From assembly GCA_019420275.1 (NCBI GenBank), contig JAHZHN010000020.1, positions 1 through 30,514 on the forward strand: a stretch of 30,514 bases of DNA, given 5' to 3'. Origin of the DNA: Clostridiales bacterium. Its GTDB lineage: Bacteria > Bacillota > Clostridia > Lachnospirales > Lachnospiraceae. The translations under genes were made by a program, and so were the position numbers. Shown piece by piece: positions 1 through 8,145 of the stretch (position 1 is its first letter; every line of letters starts with the position of its first letter). The notes under the pieces are model-generated. The model saw only the letters and a list, made by a program, of their open reading frames with translations, ran no database searches and was not told the DNA's origin.

Positions 1-49
1 CAGAGGACTGAAAATCCTCGTGTCGCTGGTTCGATTCCGGCTCTGGGCA
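1..49 (+). tRNA. tRNA-Phe (GAA), 3' part
   Basis: Only the anticodon arm, variable loop, T arm and 3' acceptor strand lie in the window; the 5' half is cut off. The anticodon stem GAGGA/TCCTC encloses the 7-base loop CTGAAAA, which gives anticodon GAA (Phe). The T arm is GCTGG-TTCGATT-CCGGC. The 3' acceptor strand TCTGGGC is followed by discriminator A and then T-rich DNA, so the CCA end is not encoded and must be added by CCA-adding enzyme. A hairpin terminator follows within 30 bases. Confidence 0.93.
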
Positions 50-74
50 TTTTTATTTTTATAAATAAAAAGAG

Positions 75-118
75 AAGCTTTTGCGGATATAGACTTATAA
101 TTCGCAAAAGCTTTTTTT
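75..118 (+). terminator. intrinsic terminator after tRNA-Phe
   Basis: An 11-bp perfect stem (AAGCTTTTGCG at 75-85 with CGCAAAAGCTT at 103-113) encloses a 17-base loop and is followed by a T run. It ends the tRNA transcript before the decarboxylase operon promoter. Confidence 0.85.
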
Positions 119-164
119 ATTCTTATGAACAAGAAACCTTCTTATAAATGCCAAATACTATGAA

Positions 165-192
165 TTGACTTCTTAAAACCTTATGATAAAAT
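165..192 (+). promoter_or_regulatory. sigma-A-type promoter of the decarboxylase-tmk-holB operon
   Basis: The -35 TTGACT (165-170) and the -10 TAAAAT (187-192) are separated by 16 bases. A TG one base before the -10 makes it an extended -10. It is the only good promoter seen upstream of the six overlapping genes ending at 5661. The ribosome binding site AGGAG (211-215) precedes the ATG at 222. Confidence 0.65.
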
Positions 193-221
193 AATTAAAA
201 ACAGATGCTCAGGAGAAAGAG

Positions 222-1610
222 ATGAAGGCAGTTATATATCAAAAGTTAAAAGAGCTGGAAACATGTGGTCATTATCCATTTCACATGCCGGGACATAAGA
301 GAAATTGTGAGGATGAATTTTCAAAAACAATTCCTTTTTCTTTGGATATAACCGAAATTACGGGATTTGATGATCTTCATCATCCAGAAGGAATTATCCG
401 TGAGTCCATGGATGATTTAAAAAAGATTTATAAAACACGGGAAAGTTATTTTCTGATCAATGGAAGTACAGCAGGGAATCTGGCGGCAGTTGCCAGTGTC
501 TGCGGTTTTGGAGATAAAATACTGATTGCGCGCAATTGTCATAAATCTGTTTATCATGGAGTTGAGCTTTTGGGACTTGATCCAGTCTATATATATCCGC
601 AGATTAATGAAGATGGTATGTGCATGGGGATTACGAAAGATCAGATCAACAGGATTCTGCAAGAAGAAAAAGAGATCAAAGCTGCCGTTATCGTATCGCC
701 GACTTATGAAGGGGTAGTATCAGATGTGGCAGGAATCGCAGATATGCTTCACAGCAGAGGAATCCCGTTCATTGTTGATGAAGCACATGGCGCTCATTTT
801 CCATTTTACGAGGGATTTCCTAAAAGTGCAGTGTTTCAGGGGGCAGATTTTGTAATACAAAGCCTGCATAAAACACTTCCTTCTCTTACACAGACTGGAC
901 TTCTGCATTTATGTACGGATCGGATTCAAAAAGAATGGGTGCAGAGCAGGCTGTCTATTTTTCAGACGAGCAGTCCGTCTTATCTTTTGATGGCATCTAT
1001 TGATTATTGTGTCCACAGATGTCAGGAACAAAAAGAAAGTTTTCAACAATATGAGAAACTTATGAACAATTTTTATGGAAAATTGGACGAACTTAGACAT
1101 TTAAAAAGGATAAAGACAGATGATTTTGGAAAAGTCGTAATATCTGCAAGAAATACATCCATCAATGGAATGGATTTATTCCGACTTTTTCGGGATCAAT
1201 ATGATATTGAAGCAGAAATGGCGGAAATTCACTATTTGATTGCAATGACAAGCGTTTGTGATACCAGGAACGGAATTATGAAGCTTGAGCGTGCTCTTCT
1301 GGACATCGATGCAGCATTGCATGAAAATAAAGAGGATAATCCTATAGAAATGAAAATGACAGAAGTTCCAAAGGTGATGCTTCCGGCGGAGGCAGTGAAG
1401 AAGAAAAAAAACAGGATATCTCTGGAGCAGGCAGAAGGAAATGTGAGCGGGGATTATATTTATTTGTATCCGCCCGGGATTCCATTGATTGTTCCGGGGG
1501 AAGTGATCGACGGGAAAGTAGTACAGAAAATAAAAGAGTATCAGCAAAATAATATGAATATTGTAGGATGTCAAGATGGAAAAATTTCCATAGTAAATGA
1601 GAGGATATGA
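222..1610 (+). CDS. PLP-dependent Orn/Lys/Arg decarboxylase family protein (YaaO-like)
   Basis: A fold-type I PLP enzyme of the Orn/Lys/Arg decarboxylase group, expected to decarboxylate a basic amino acid to a polyamine or diamine. Substrate not determinable here. Visible landmarks are the N-terminal PFHMPGHKRN motif (residues 19-28), the phosphate-binding INGSTAGN (79-86), the cofactor-binding VDEAHGAH (185-192, Asp186) and the Schiff-base lysine in SLHKTLP (Lys217). At 462 residues it matches the short, wingless Gram-positive enzymes such as B. subtilis YaaO/SpeA rather than the large E. coli enzymes. Its place directly ahead of tmk is the same as yaaO in Bacillus. Stop and the tmk start are 3 bases apart, so it is the first gene of the operon. 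SpeA-type arginine decarboxylase is one possible specificity. Confidence 0.9.
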   Translation: MKAVIYQKLKELETCGHYPFHMPGHKRNCEDEFSKTIPFSLDITEITGFDDLHHPEGIIRESMDDLKKIYKTRESYFLINGSTAGNLAAVASVCGFGDKILIARNCHKSVYHGVELLGLDPVYIYPQINEDGMCMGITKDQINRILQEEKEIKAAVIVSPTYEGVVSDVAGIADMLHSRGIPFIVDEAHGAHFPFYEGFPKSAVFQGADFVIQSLHKTLPSLTQTGLLHLCTDRIQKEWVQSRLSIFQTSSPSYLLMASIDYCVHRCQEQKESFQQYEKLMNNFYGKLDELRHLKRIKTDDFGKVVISARNTSINGMDLFRLFRDQYDIEAEMAEIHYLIAMTSVCDTRNGIMKLERALLDIDAALHENKEDNPIEMKMTEVPKVMLPAEAVKKKKNRISLEQAEGNVSGDYIYLYPPGIPLIVPGEVIDGKVVQKIKEYQQNNMNIVGCQDGKISIVNERI

Positions 1611-1613
1611 GAT

Positions 1614-2231
1614 ATGGGATTATTTATTACGATGGAAGGTCCGGATGGATCAGGAAAATCAACACAAATTGAGTTATTAAGAGACTATTTATCTGGAAAG
1701 GGTTATGATATAATAGTATGTAGGGAGCCTGGAGGAACAAAGATAAGTGAAGCAATTCGACAGGTAATTTTAAACAAAGATTTTACAGAGATGGGTTATA
1801 TGACAGAGATGCTCTTGTATGCGGCTGCCAGAGCACAGCTGGTAGAGGAAGTCATTCGTCCTGCGTTAAAAGAGAGAAAGATTGTCCTATGTGACCGCTT
1901 TGTAGAATCTTCTGCAGTATATCAAGGAATTGCCAGAGGTATGGGAATTGATCTGGTATATGAGGTGAATGGATATGCGATTGGAGACACGATGCCGGAT
2001 TTGACGATCATGATTGATATTGATGCTGAAACCGGAATTTCCAGAAAAAAGAAGCAGGCAGAGTTGGACCGGATGGAAAGAGAAGCTATGGATTTTCACA
2101 AAAAAGTTGCTGAAGGATATCGTGAGATTGCAAAGCAGGATCTGGACCGGATACAAATAGTCGATGGAAGAGGATCAATAGAGGACATACACAGGCAGAT
2201 AACTGCGGCAGTTGATAAAATAATTTCATAA
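1614..2231 (+). CDS. tmk: thymidylate kinase
   Basis: Phosphorylates dTMP to dTDP with ATP in the cytoplasm, an essential step for dTTP supply. The P-loop GPDGSGKST is at residues 9-17. The DR(F/Y) nucleotide-binding motif reads CDRFVESSAVYQG (93-105). A basic LID segment with SRKKKQAELDR lies near 143-153. The length of 205 residues is typical. The start ATG has GAGAGGA as ribosome site inside the end of the preceding gene. Its stop shares one base with the longest possible holB reading frame (ATAATG), consistent with coupled translation of replication genes in this conserved Bacillota block. Confidence 0.97.
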   Translation: MGLFITMEGPDGSGKSTQIELLRDYLSGKGYDIIVCREPGGTKISEAIRQVILNKDFTEMGYMTEMLLYAAARAQLVEEVIRPALKERKIVLCDRFVESSAVYQGIARGMGIDLVYEVNGYAIGDTMPDLTIMIDIDAETGISRKKKQAELDRMEREAMDFHKKVAEGYREIAKQDLDRIQIVDGRGSIEDIHRQITAAVDKIIS

Positions 2232-2245
2232 TGAAGGTGACGTAT

Positions 2246-3238
2246 ATGAACAGTTTTGGAACAGTAATCGGACATGAAAAAATAATTGCTCATTTTGAAG
2301 AAGCAATTAAGATGGGAAAGGTATCACATGCCTATCTGCTGAGTGGGGAAGATGGCAGCGGAAAGATGACTCTCGCAAAGGCTTTCGCAAAAGCTTTGCT
2401 TTGTGAGCATCAAACGGGATGCGGTGAGTGTACTGCCTGCAGACAGGTAGATTCTGGCAATCATCCAGATCTGATTTATATAACGCATGAGAAATATGAA
2501 ATAAGAGTGGATGAGATCAGAAAAGGAATCAACAGCACGATCGATATTAAGCCTTACAGCAGCAATTATAAAATATATATTATAGATGATGCGGATCGCA
2601 TGAATCAGGGAGCACAGAATGCGCTTCTCAAGACATTGGAGGAACCGCCGGCTTATGCTGTTATAATTTTGCTGACTAATAATAAAGACAGACTGCTGGA
2701 TACAATTTTGTCCAGATGTGTTACGATGACTTTAGGATCTGTAAGAGAAGAAAAGATTGTTCAATATCTGAAAGATCACACAGAAGCAAAAGATGATGAT
2801 ATTAAATTCGCAGCTTCATTTTCATTAGGGAATATTGGAAAAGCCATGCATGTGGTCAGTACCCCTGAATTTAAAGAGATGTTTCAGGAAGCGATGAATA
2901 TCCTGATTCATATTAAGACAATGGAAGTCTATGAGATCATAGCATACTTAAAAGATCTGAAGGCTTATAAAGATGAGATTTATGATTTTCTTGACATATT
3001 GATGGTCTGGTACCGGGATATGCTGATGCTAAAGACAACAGGATCACTCAATCATCTGATTTACAAGGATAAATATCGTCAGCTGAAAGAACAGGAAATT
3101 TATATTTCTTTTGAGGGTATCAGCCATATTTTAGATGAGATTAAGAAGGCTAGAAGAAGACTGGCAGCAAATGTAAACTTTGAAGTTGCACTGGAGATGC
3201 TGCTTCTGACAATGAAGGAGAACGGTAAAGTATGGTAG
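2246..3238 (+). CDS. holB: DNA polymerase III subunit delta'
   Basis: Clamp-loader subunit that, with delta and tau/gamma, loads the beta clamp. The AAA+ region begins SHAYLLSGEDGSGKMT (residues 27-42). The P-loop has Met where Ser/Thr normally follows the lysine, which fits a non-hydrolysing delta'. A four-cysteine zinc module (Cys53, 59, 62, 65) follows. Then come the DEAD-like IIDDADRM and the sensor region ending in ILSRC. An in-frame ATG exists at 2231 overlapping the tmk stop. I prefer 2246 because AAGGTGA (2234-2240) sits 5 bases before it and the protein then begins MNSFGTVIGHEK. The 3' end overlaps ricT by 7 bases. Confidence 0.93.
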   Translation: MNSFGTVIGHEKIIAHFEEAIKMGKVSHAYLLSGEDGSGKMTLAKAFAKALLCEHQTGCGECTACRQVDSGNHPDLIYITHEKYEIRVDEIRKGINSTIDIKPYSSNYKIYIIDDADRMNQGAQNALLKTLEEPPAYAVIILLTNNKDRLLDTILSRCVTMTLGSVREEKIVQYLKDHTEAKDDDIKFAASFSLGNIGKAMHVVSTPEFKEMFQEAMNILIHIKTMEVYEIIAYLKDLKAYKDEIYDFLDILMVWYRDMLMLKTTGSLNHLIYKDKYRQLKEQEIYISFEGISHILDEIKKARRRLAANVNFEVALEMLLLTMKENGKVW

Positions 3239-4095
3239 AAGTAATTGGAGTACGATTTCGTACTGCAGGAAAGATATATTTTTTCAATCCAAAAGATTTC
3301 CAGGTGAGAGTGGGAGATCACGTCATCGTGGAGACATCAAGAGGAATTGAATACGGAACTGTGGTGGAAGAGAGAAGAAAGATACAGGAAAAATGTTTGG
3401 GAGATGATCTGAAGCCAGTTTTAAGAATTGCCACAGAAGAAGATGAGAGCCAGGCGGAGCAGAATCGCCGCAAAGAAAAAGATGCTTATAAGATTTGTCT
3501 TCAAAAGATCAAAGAACATCAGTTAGAGATGAAATTGGTGTCTACAGAATATACATTTGATAATAACAAGGTTCTGTTTTATTTTACGGCAGATGGAAGA
3601 GTAGATTTTCGGGAATTGGTAAAAGATCTGGCGTCTGTATTCAGGACAAGGATTGAATTAAGACAGATTGGTGTTAGAGATGAGGCTAAGATGCTTGGGG
3701 GGATTGGAATTTGCGGAAGAAAATTGTGCTGCAGTACTTTTTTGTCTGAATTTGCTCCGGTATCTATTAAGATGGCAAAAGAACAGAATCTGTCTCTGAA
3801 TCCAACGAAGATCTCAGGAGTCTGCGGAAGACTGATGTGCTGTCTGAAGAATGAGCAAGAAGCTTACGAGTATTTGAACAGCAAGCTGCCTAAGATCGGA
3901 GAGAAGATCAAAGCAAAAGATGGAGTCTCTGGAGAAGTACAGAGAGTTGATATCCTGAAACAGAAAGTAAAACTGATTGTTGAGGATGAGAACGGCGATA
4001 AAGATGTAAAAGAATATAAGATCGATGATCTGTATATTAAGAGAAAGAATAAAGGATGCGCAGGTTGTAAAGGAAATGGAAAACGAAAGAATTGA
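3232..4095 (+). CDS. ricT: RicT (YaaT), PSP1-domain iron-sulfur protein
   Basis: Member of the PSP1/YaaT family. In B. subtilis, RicT forms the RicA-RicF-RicT complex, which carries [4Fe-4S] clusters and directs RNase Y-dependent mRNA maturation, with effects on sporulation, competence and biofilm. The N-terminal half carries MVEVIGVRFRTAGKIY. The PSP1 region contains the two diagnostic cysteine groups CGRKLCC (Cys161, 166, 167) and CGRLMCC (Cys198, 203, 204). A lysine-rich tail adds two further Cys (CAGC). 287 residues is close to the Bacillus protein. The start overlaps the holB stop by 7 bases. The Bacillus neighbour yabA is absent here. Confidence 0.94.
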   Translation: MVEVIGVRFRTAGKIYFFNPKDFQVRVGDHVIVETSRGIEYGTVVEERRKIQEKCLGDDLKPVLRIATEEDESQAEQNRRKEKDAYKICLQKIKEHQLEMKLVSTEYTFDNNKVLFYFTADGRVDFRELVKDLASVFRTRIELRQIGVRDEAKMLGGIGICGRKLCCSTFLSEFAPVSIKMAKEQNLSLNPTKISGVCGRLMCCLKNEQEAYEYLNSKLPKIGEKIKAKDGVSGEVQRVDILKQKVKLIVEDENGDKDVKEYKIDDLYIKRKNKGCAGCKGNGKRKN

Positions 4096-4813
4096 TGATC
4101 TGGGAATCAAAGGATATCAGATCATTCAGAAAAAAGATGGATTTTGCTTCGGAATGGATGCGGTTCTCTTGTCAGATTTTGTGTCTGTAAAACCTGGAGG
4201 AAAGGTACTGGATTTGGGAACCGGAACTGGAATTCTTCCAATTTTGATGGAAGCAAAAACTCCCGGATCATCTTTTATCGGTCTTGAGATACAGAGCGAT
4301 ATGGCCGAAATGGCTCAGAGAAGTGTAGAACTGAATCATTTACAAGAAAAAGTAGAAATCGTAGAAGGAGATATCAAAGATGCTTCTGCGATTTTTTCTC
4401 ATGATAGTTTTGATGTATTGACCTCAAATCCGCCTTATATGATTGGAAATCATGGTCTTAAAAACCCAAGTGAAGAGAAAGCAATCGCACGGCATGAGAT
4501 TTTATGTACATTTGCTGATATTTCTCAGGCTGCCAAAAAATTACTTAAAAACCGCGGAGTATTGTATTTGGTGCATCGAAGTTTCCGGCTGGCGGAAATA
4601 CTGAATCAGCTGTCTAAAGACGGTCTGGAGCCTAAAAGGATTCGGTTTGTTCATCCATATAAAGAGAAAGAATCTAATATCTTTTTATTAGAAGCAGTAA
4701 AAGGAGCAAAGCCAAGGATGATCGTGGAGCCGCCTTTGATTGTTTATCAAGACCGAAATCAGTATACAGATGAAATTTATAAGATTTATGGAATGGATGT
4801 AAAGGAGTCATAA
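4076..4813 (+). CDS. TrmN6-like SAM-dependent methyltransferase (YabB family)
   Basis: Class I methyltransferase of the tRNA1(Val) (adenine(37)-N6)-methyltransferase family. Motif I LDLGTGTG is at residues 45-52, and the N6-adenine catalytic motif NPPY is at 118-121. The start is set at 4076 (MENERIDDLG) because family members begin with an ERID-like motif just before the FGMDAVLL region. The longer reading frame from 4025 would add residues encoded within ricT. It overlaps ricT by 20 bases and its stop overlaps the rsmI start by one base. The order ricT-yabB-rsmI matches Bacillus, without yazA. Target base is inferred from the family only. Confidence 0.9.
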   Translation: MENERIDDLGIKGYQIIQKKDGFCFGMDAVLLSDFVSVKPGGKVLDLGTGTGILPILMEAKTPGSSFIGLEIQSDMAEMAQRSVELNHLQEKVEIVEGDIKDASAIFSHDSFDVLTSNPPYMIGNHGLKNPSEEKAIARHEILCTFADISQAAKKLLKNRGVLYLVHRSFRLAEILNQLSKDGLEPKRIRFVHPYKEKESNIFLLEAVKGAKPRMIVEPPLIVYQDRNQYTDEIYKIYGMDVKES

Positions 4814-5661
4814 TGGCAGGAACATTATATTTATGTGCTACACCAATCGGAAATCTGGATGATATTACATTTCGGGTAGTCGAGACACTGAAAAATGCAG
4901 ATGTGATTGCTGCGGAGGATACGAGGCACACTATTAAGTTATTGAATCATTTTCATATAAAAACAAAGATGACCAGTTATCATGAGTATAATAAATATGA
5001 CAAAGCAAAACTTCTTGTAAATCAGATGCTGGAAGGAAAAAATATTGCGCTTGTTACGGATGCGGGAACTCCGGGAATTTCAGATCCTGGAGAAGAACTT
5101 GTCCGACAGTGTCATGAAGCAGGAATCCGTGTGACAGCGCTTCCCGGAGCTTGTGCACTGATTAATGCATTGATCGTTTCAGGCCGTCCTACAAGGAGAT
5201 TTTGTTTCGAGGCATTTTTGCCTCATGATAAAAAAGAGCGGCGAAAAATTATGGATCAGTTAAAAGATGAGACCAGAACAATCATTTTATACGAAGCTCC
5301 TCATCATTTAGAGAAGACTCTTCATGAACTGAGAGAAAGTTTGGGGAACAGGAAAATGACGCTGTGCCGAGAACTTACCAAAAAACACGAATCTGTATAT
5401 CTGACGACAATAGAAGATTTAATAGAACAATTACAGACTTGTCCTCCAAGAGGGGAATGTGTTTTGATCATAGAGGGAAAATCATTTCAGCAGCTGGAAG
5501 AAGAAAGCAGAGATTCTTTTTTGAGGATGCCCCTGGAAGAACATATGGCAATTTACATGAAGCAGGGATATTCCAAAAAAGATGCAATGAAGATGACAGC
5601 AAAGGACCGGGGCGTCAGCAAAAGAGATATTTATCAGAAACTTCTAGAAAAAGAATCGTAA
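4813..5661 (+). CDS. rsmI: 16S rRNA (cytidine(1402)-2'-O)-methyltransferase
   Basis: Tetrapyrrole-methylase-fold enzyme that 2'-O-methylates C1402 of 16S rRNA in the decoding centre. It opens with the diagnostic LYLCATPIGNLDDITFR, followed by IAAEDTRHT, then VTDAGTPGISDPG in the SAM-binding core and ILYEAPHHL. 282 residues is the usual length. The ribosome site AAAGGAG (4801-4807) precedes the ATG, which overlaps the previous stop. It is the last gene of the operon and is followed immediately by a strong hairpin terminator. Confidence 0.96.
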   Translation: MAGTLYLCATPIGNLDDITFRVVETLKNADVIAAEDTRHTIKLLNHFHIKTKMTSYHEYNKYDKAKLLVNQMLEGKNIALVTDAGTPGISDPGEELVRQCHEAGIRVTALPGACALINALIVSGRPTRRFCFEAFLPHDKKERRKIMDQLKDETRTIILYEAPHHLEKTLHELRESLGNRKMTLCRELTKKHESVYLTTIEDLIEQLQTCPPRGECVLIIEGKSFQQLEEESRDSFLRMPLEEHMAIYMKQGYSKKDAMKMTAKDRGVSKRDIYQKLLEKES

Positions 5662-5667
5662 AAATAA

Positions 5668-5703
5668 AAAGTGGAAAATTCAAAATGAATTTTCCACTTT
5701 TGT
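5668..5703. terminator. bidirectional terminator between rsmI and abrB
   Basis: A perfect 15-bp stem (5668-5682 with 5686-5700) with a 3-base loop. On the + strand it is followed by TTTTG; on the - strand by TTTTTATTTTT. It sits between the convergent stops at 5661 and 5705, so it can end both transcripts. Confidence 0.88.
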
Positions 5704-5704
5704 A

Positions 5705-5968
5705 TTATTCAGATATTTTGAATCCGGCAATTCTTGCCAGTTCTTTGATCGATTTTTTAGATACTTTCTTCCCCTTGTATTCAATCAAATCGTCCATTTC
5801 ACCGGTAAATATATCTGTAGGATTATATTTCTTTAAGATAATCTTATCATCGTCCACAAATATTTCCAGAGGATCTCTCTCGTTTACATCAAAATTCCGA
5901 CGTAATTCGATGGGCAATGTGATTCTGCCGAGTTCATCAAGCTTACGAACAATGCCAGTACTCTTCAT
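5705..5968 (-). CDS. abrB: AbrB/SpoVT-family transition-state regulator
   Basis: An 87-residue DNA-binding protein. The N-terminal swapped-hairpin AbrB domain reads MKSTGIVRKLDELGRITLPI and continues with ELRRNF and LEIFVDDDKIILKKY, close to B. subtilis AbrB. The C-terminal 40 residues (after YNPTDIF) differ from AbrB and end in a helical KSIKELARIAGF segment, perhaps for oligomerisation. An upstream in-frame ATG at 5998 is rejected because AAGGAGG lies 6 bases before the ATG at 5968 and MKSTGIVRK is the family start. The gene lies between rsmI and metG as in Bacillus. Which genes it controls cannot be read from here. Abh is an alternative name. Confidence 0.93.
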   Translation of the reverse strand: MKSTGIVRKLDELGRITLPIELRRNFDVNERDPLEIFVDDDKIILKKYNPTDIFTGEMDDLIEYKGKKVSKKSIKELARIAGFKISE

Positions 5969-6004
5969 CAACAACCTCCTTAATTTTTTATTTATCATTA
6001 TGCT

Positions 6005-6053
6005 TTAATTAACCATAGCATACCGTATAATCGTTGTCAAACAATTTAATTAA
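6005..6053 (-). promoter_or_regulatory. abrB promoter with flanking TTAATTAA palindromes
   Basis: On the - strand the -35 TTGACA (6035-6040) and the -10 TATGGT (6012-6017) are 17 bases apart, with TG one base before the -10. Two identical TTAATTAA palindromes (6005-6012 and 6046-6053) lie on either side, 41 bp apart. AbrB proteins bind AT-rich DNA and often repress themselves, so autoregulation is plausible. Confidence 0.6.
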
Positions 6054-6073
6054 TTTAGCTATATATATGAAGA

Positions 6074-8023
6074 TCAGCAGATTTCGGCACCGGACGGCAT
6101 GTTTTTCTCAGGAACGACAAGAGAAAGTTCTCCATTTTCATCTTCTGCGCAAAGGAGCATTCCCTCAGAAAGGACTCCTGCAAGTTTTGCAGGCTTTAAG
6201 TTAACAAGGACCATAACCTTTTTTCCAACCATTTCTTCAGGAGTATAATGGGCTTTGATGCCGGATACGATCTGTTTTACCTGACTTCCAATTTTAACCT
6301 GGGAACATAAGAGTTTTTTAGACTTCTTTACTTCTTCACAGGAGATAATTTCACCAACCTGGAACTGCATTTTAGTAAAATCATCAAAAGTAATCTCATC
6401 TTTTGGATCAATATCAATGACAGGTTCTCCGGCCGCAGCTTTTTTCTGTGCTTCCATTAAAATTTCTGCTTTTTCCATGACTTCTTTTTCATCAAGTCTT
6501 GCAAAAAGAATCTCAGGAGTGTTGGTGACCTGTGTTCCGCTTGGATAATTGCCGAAAGTATTAAGTTTCTCAAACGGAACAGCAGAAGCATTCAGCTGAG
6601 ATAGAATCCTGCTGGAAGTTTCCGGCATATAAGGTTCCAGCAGAGAAGCTCCGATAGTAATAGATTCTACCAGGTTGTAAAGAACCGTGGAAAGTCTGTC
6701 TTTTTGTTCTTCATCTTTAGCAAGAATCCAAGGCATTGTTTCATCAATATAACGGTTGCATCTGCGGAAAAGCTGGAAAATCTCAGTGATCGCATCTGCA
6801 ACACGCAGATCTTTCATCTTATCAGCGACTTTGCCGCATGTTCCTGTTACAACGGTTTTCAGATCGTCATCATAATCGCCTTTTACGCCTCGGTCTTCCA
6901 CGATGCCGCCAAAATATTTATTGGACATGGAAATTGTACGGTTAACAAGGTTTCCAAGAATATTGGCAAGATCAGAGTTCATGCGTTCGATCATCAATTC
7001 CCATGAGATTACACCGTCTCTTTCAAAAGGCATTTCATGAAGAACGAAGTAGCGAACTGCGTCTACGCCAAATACATCCACCAGATCGTCTGCATAGAGA
7101 ACGTTTCCTTTGGATTTGCTCATTTTGCCGTCTCCCTGAAGAAGCCAAGGATGTCCAAATACCTGTTTTGGAAGAGGAAGATCCAGAGCCATCAGGATGA
7201 TCGGCCAGTAGATTGTATGGAAACGAATGATATCTTTTCCAATTAGGTGCAGATCTGCAGGCCAGTATTTTCCAAAGTTTTCAGAATGATTTCCGTCACA
7301 GTCATAACCAATTCCAGTGATATAGTTGGTAAGGGCATCCAGCCATACATAGACGATATGTCCCTCATCAAAATCAACCGGGATTCCCCACTTAAATGAG
7401 GTTCTGGATACACATAAATCCTGAAGTCCAGGAAGAAGGAAATTGTTCATCATCTCATTTTTTCTGGATTCCGGCTGAATAAATTCTGGATGTGTGTTGA
7501 TATATTCAATCAGGCGGTCTGCGTATTTGCTTAATTTCAGAAAATATGCTTCTTCTTTTGCCGGCTGAACTTCTCGTCCGCAGTCAGGACATTTTCCGTC
7601 TACCAGCTGGCTTTCTGTAAAGAAAGATTCGCATGGGGTGCAGTAAAGTCCTTCATATTCACCTTTATAAATATCTCCCTGTTCATACAGTTTCTTAAAA
7701 ATCTTCTGAACCTGTTTTTCGTGGTCAGCATCTGTGGTGCGGATAAATTTATCATAGGAAGTATTCATTAGATCCCAGATCCGTTTAATCTCGGCAGCAA
7801 CGTCATCTACAAACTCTTTTGGAGTTACGCCCTGTTCCTGCGCCTTTAACTCAACTTTCTGACCATGTTCATCAGTTCCTGTCTGGAAGAAAACATCATA
7901 TCCTTCCATTCTTTTATATCGAGCAATACTGTCTGCCAGAATAATCTCATAGGTATTTCCAATATGAGGTTTTCCAGAAGTATAAGTAATTGCTGTTGTA
8001 ATATAATATGGCTTTTTACTCAT
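6074..8023 (-). CDS. metG: methionyl-tRNA synthetase
   Basis: Class I aminoacyl-tRNA synthetase charging tRNA-Met. The HIGH-type motif is HIGN (residues 20-23). A zinc-binding knob has Cys128, 131, 145 and 148 (CTPC and CPDC). The KMSKS loop is at 300-304. A C-terminal EMAPII/Trbp111-like tRNA-binding domain starts near FDDFTKMQFQVGEIIS. The length of 649 residues fits the dimeric form with the appended domain. CGGAGG precedes the ATG. The leader is only about 30 bases, too short for a T-box. It shares its upstream region with the divergent lipoprotein gene. Confidence 0.98.
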   Translation of the reverse strand: MSKKPYYITTAITYTSGKPHIGNTYEIILADSIARYKRMEGYDVFFQTGTDEHGQKVELKAQEQGVTPKEFVDDVAAEIKRIWDLMNTSYDKFIRTTDADHEKQVQKIFKKLYEQGDIYKGEYEGLYCTPCESFFTESQLVDGKCPDCGREVQPAKEEAYFLKLSKYADRLIEYINTHPEFIQPESRKNEMMNNFLLPGLQDLCVSRTSFKWGIPVDFDEGHIVYVWLDALTNYITGIGYDCDGNHSENFGKYWPADLHLIGKDIIRFHTIYWPIILMALDLPLPKQVFGHPWLLQGDGKMSKSKGNVLYADDLVDVFGVDAVRYFVLHEMPFERDGVISWELMIERMNSDLANILGNLVNRTISMSNKYFGGIVEDRGVKGDYDDDLKTVVTGTCGKVADKMKDLRVADAITEIFQLFRRCNRYIDETMPWILAKDEEQKDRLSTVLYNLVESITIGASLLEPYMPETSSRILSQLNASAVPFEKLNTFGNYPSGTQVTNTPEILFARLDEKEVMEKAEILMEAQKKAAAGEPVIDIDPKDEITFDDFTKMQFQVGEIISCEEVKKSKKLLCSQVKIGSQVKQIVSGIKAHYTPEEMVGKKVMVLVNLKPAKLAGVLSEGMLLCAEDENGELSLVVPEKNMPSGAEIC

Positions 8024-8059
8024 TACAATCCTCCGTTTATTAGTTTCTGCTATTTGTTA

Positions 8060-8088
8060 ATTATAGTACATCTTTTCAGGATAGTCTA
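8060..8088 (-). promoter_or_regulatory. metG promoter
   Basis: On the - strand, TAGACT (8083-8088) and TATAAT (8060-8065) are separated by 17 bases. The predicted start lies roughly 30 bases before the metG ATG. Confidence 0.55.
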
Positions 8089-8092
8089 TTTT

Positions 8093-8115
8093 TTTTGCTC
8101 AAAAAATAGTATAAT
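8093..8115 (+). promoter_or_regulatory. probable promoter of the DUF885 lipoprotein gene
   Basis: A perfect -10 TATAAT (8110-8115) stands 30 bases before the ATG. No good -35 is present; the region upstream is a T run. It lies back to back with the metG promoter. Confidence 0.45.
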
Positions 8116-8145
8116 AGTAGTATTCATAAAAAGAAGGGAGTCTGG

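Noticed and set aside
5364..6008. 214-residue + strand reading frame over rsmI's end and abrB
   Set aside because: It is a shadow crossing the terminator; both true genes on either side are clear.
8024..8145. T-box or S-box riboswitch before metG
   Set aside because: The predicted leader is about 30 bases, with no T-box sequence or specifier stem.
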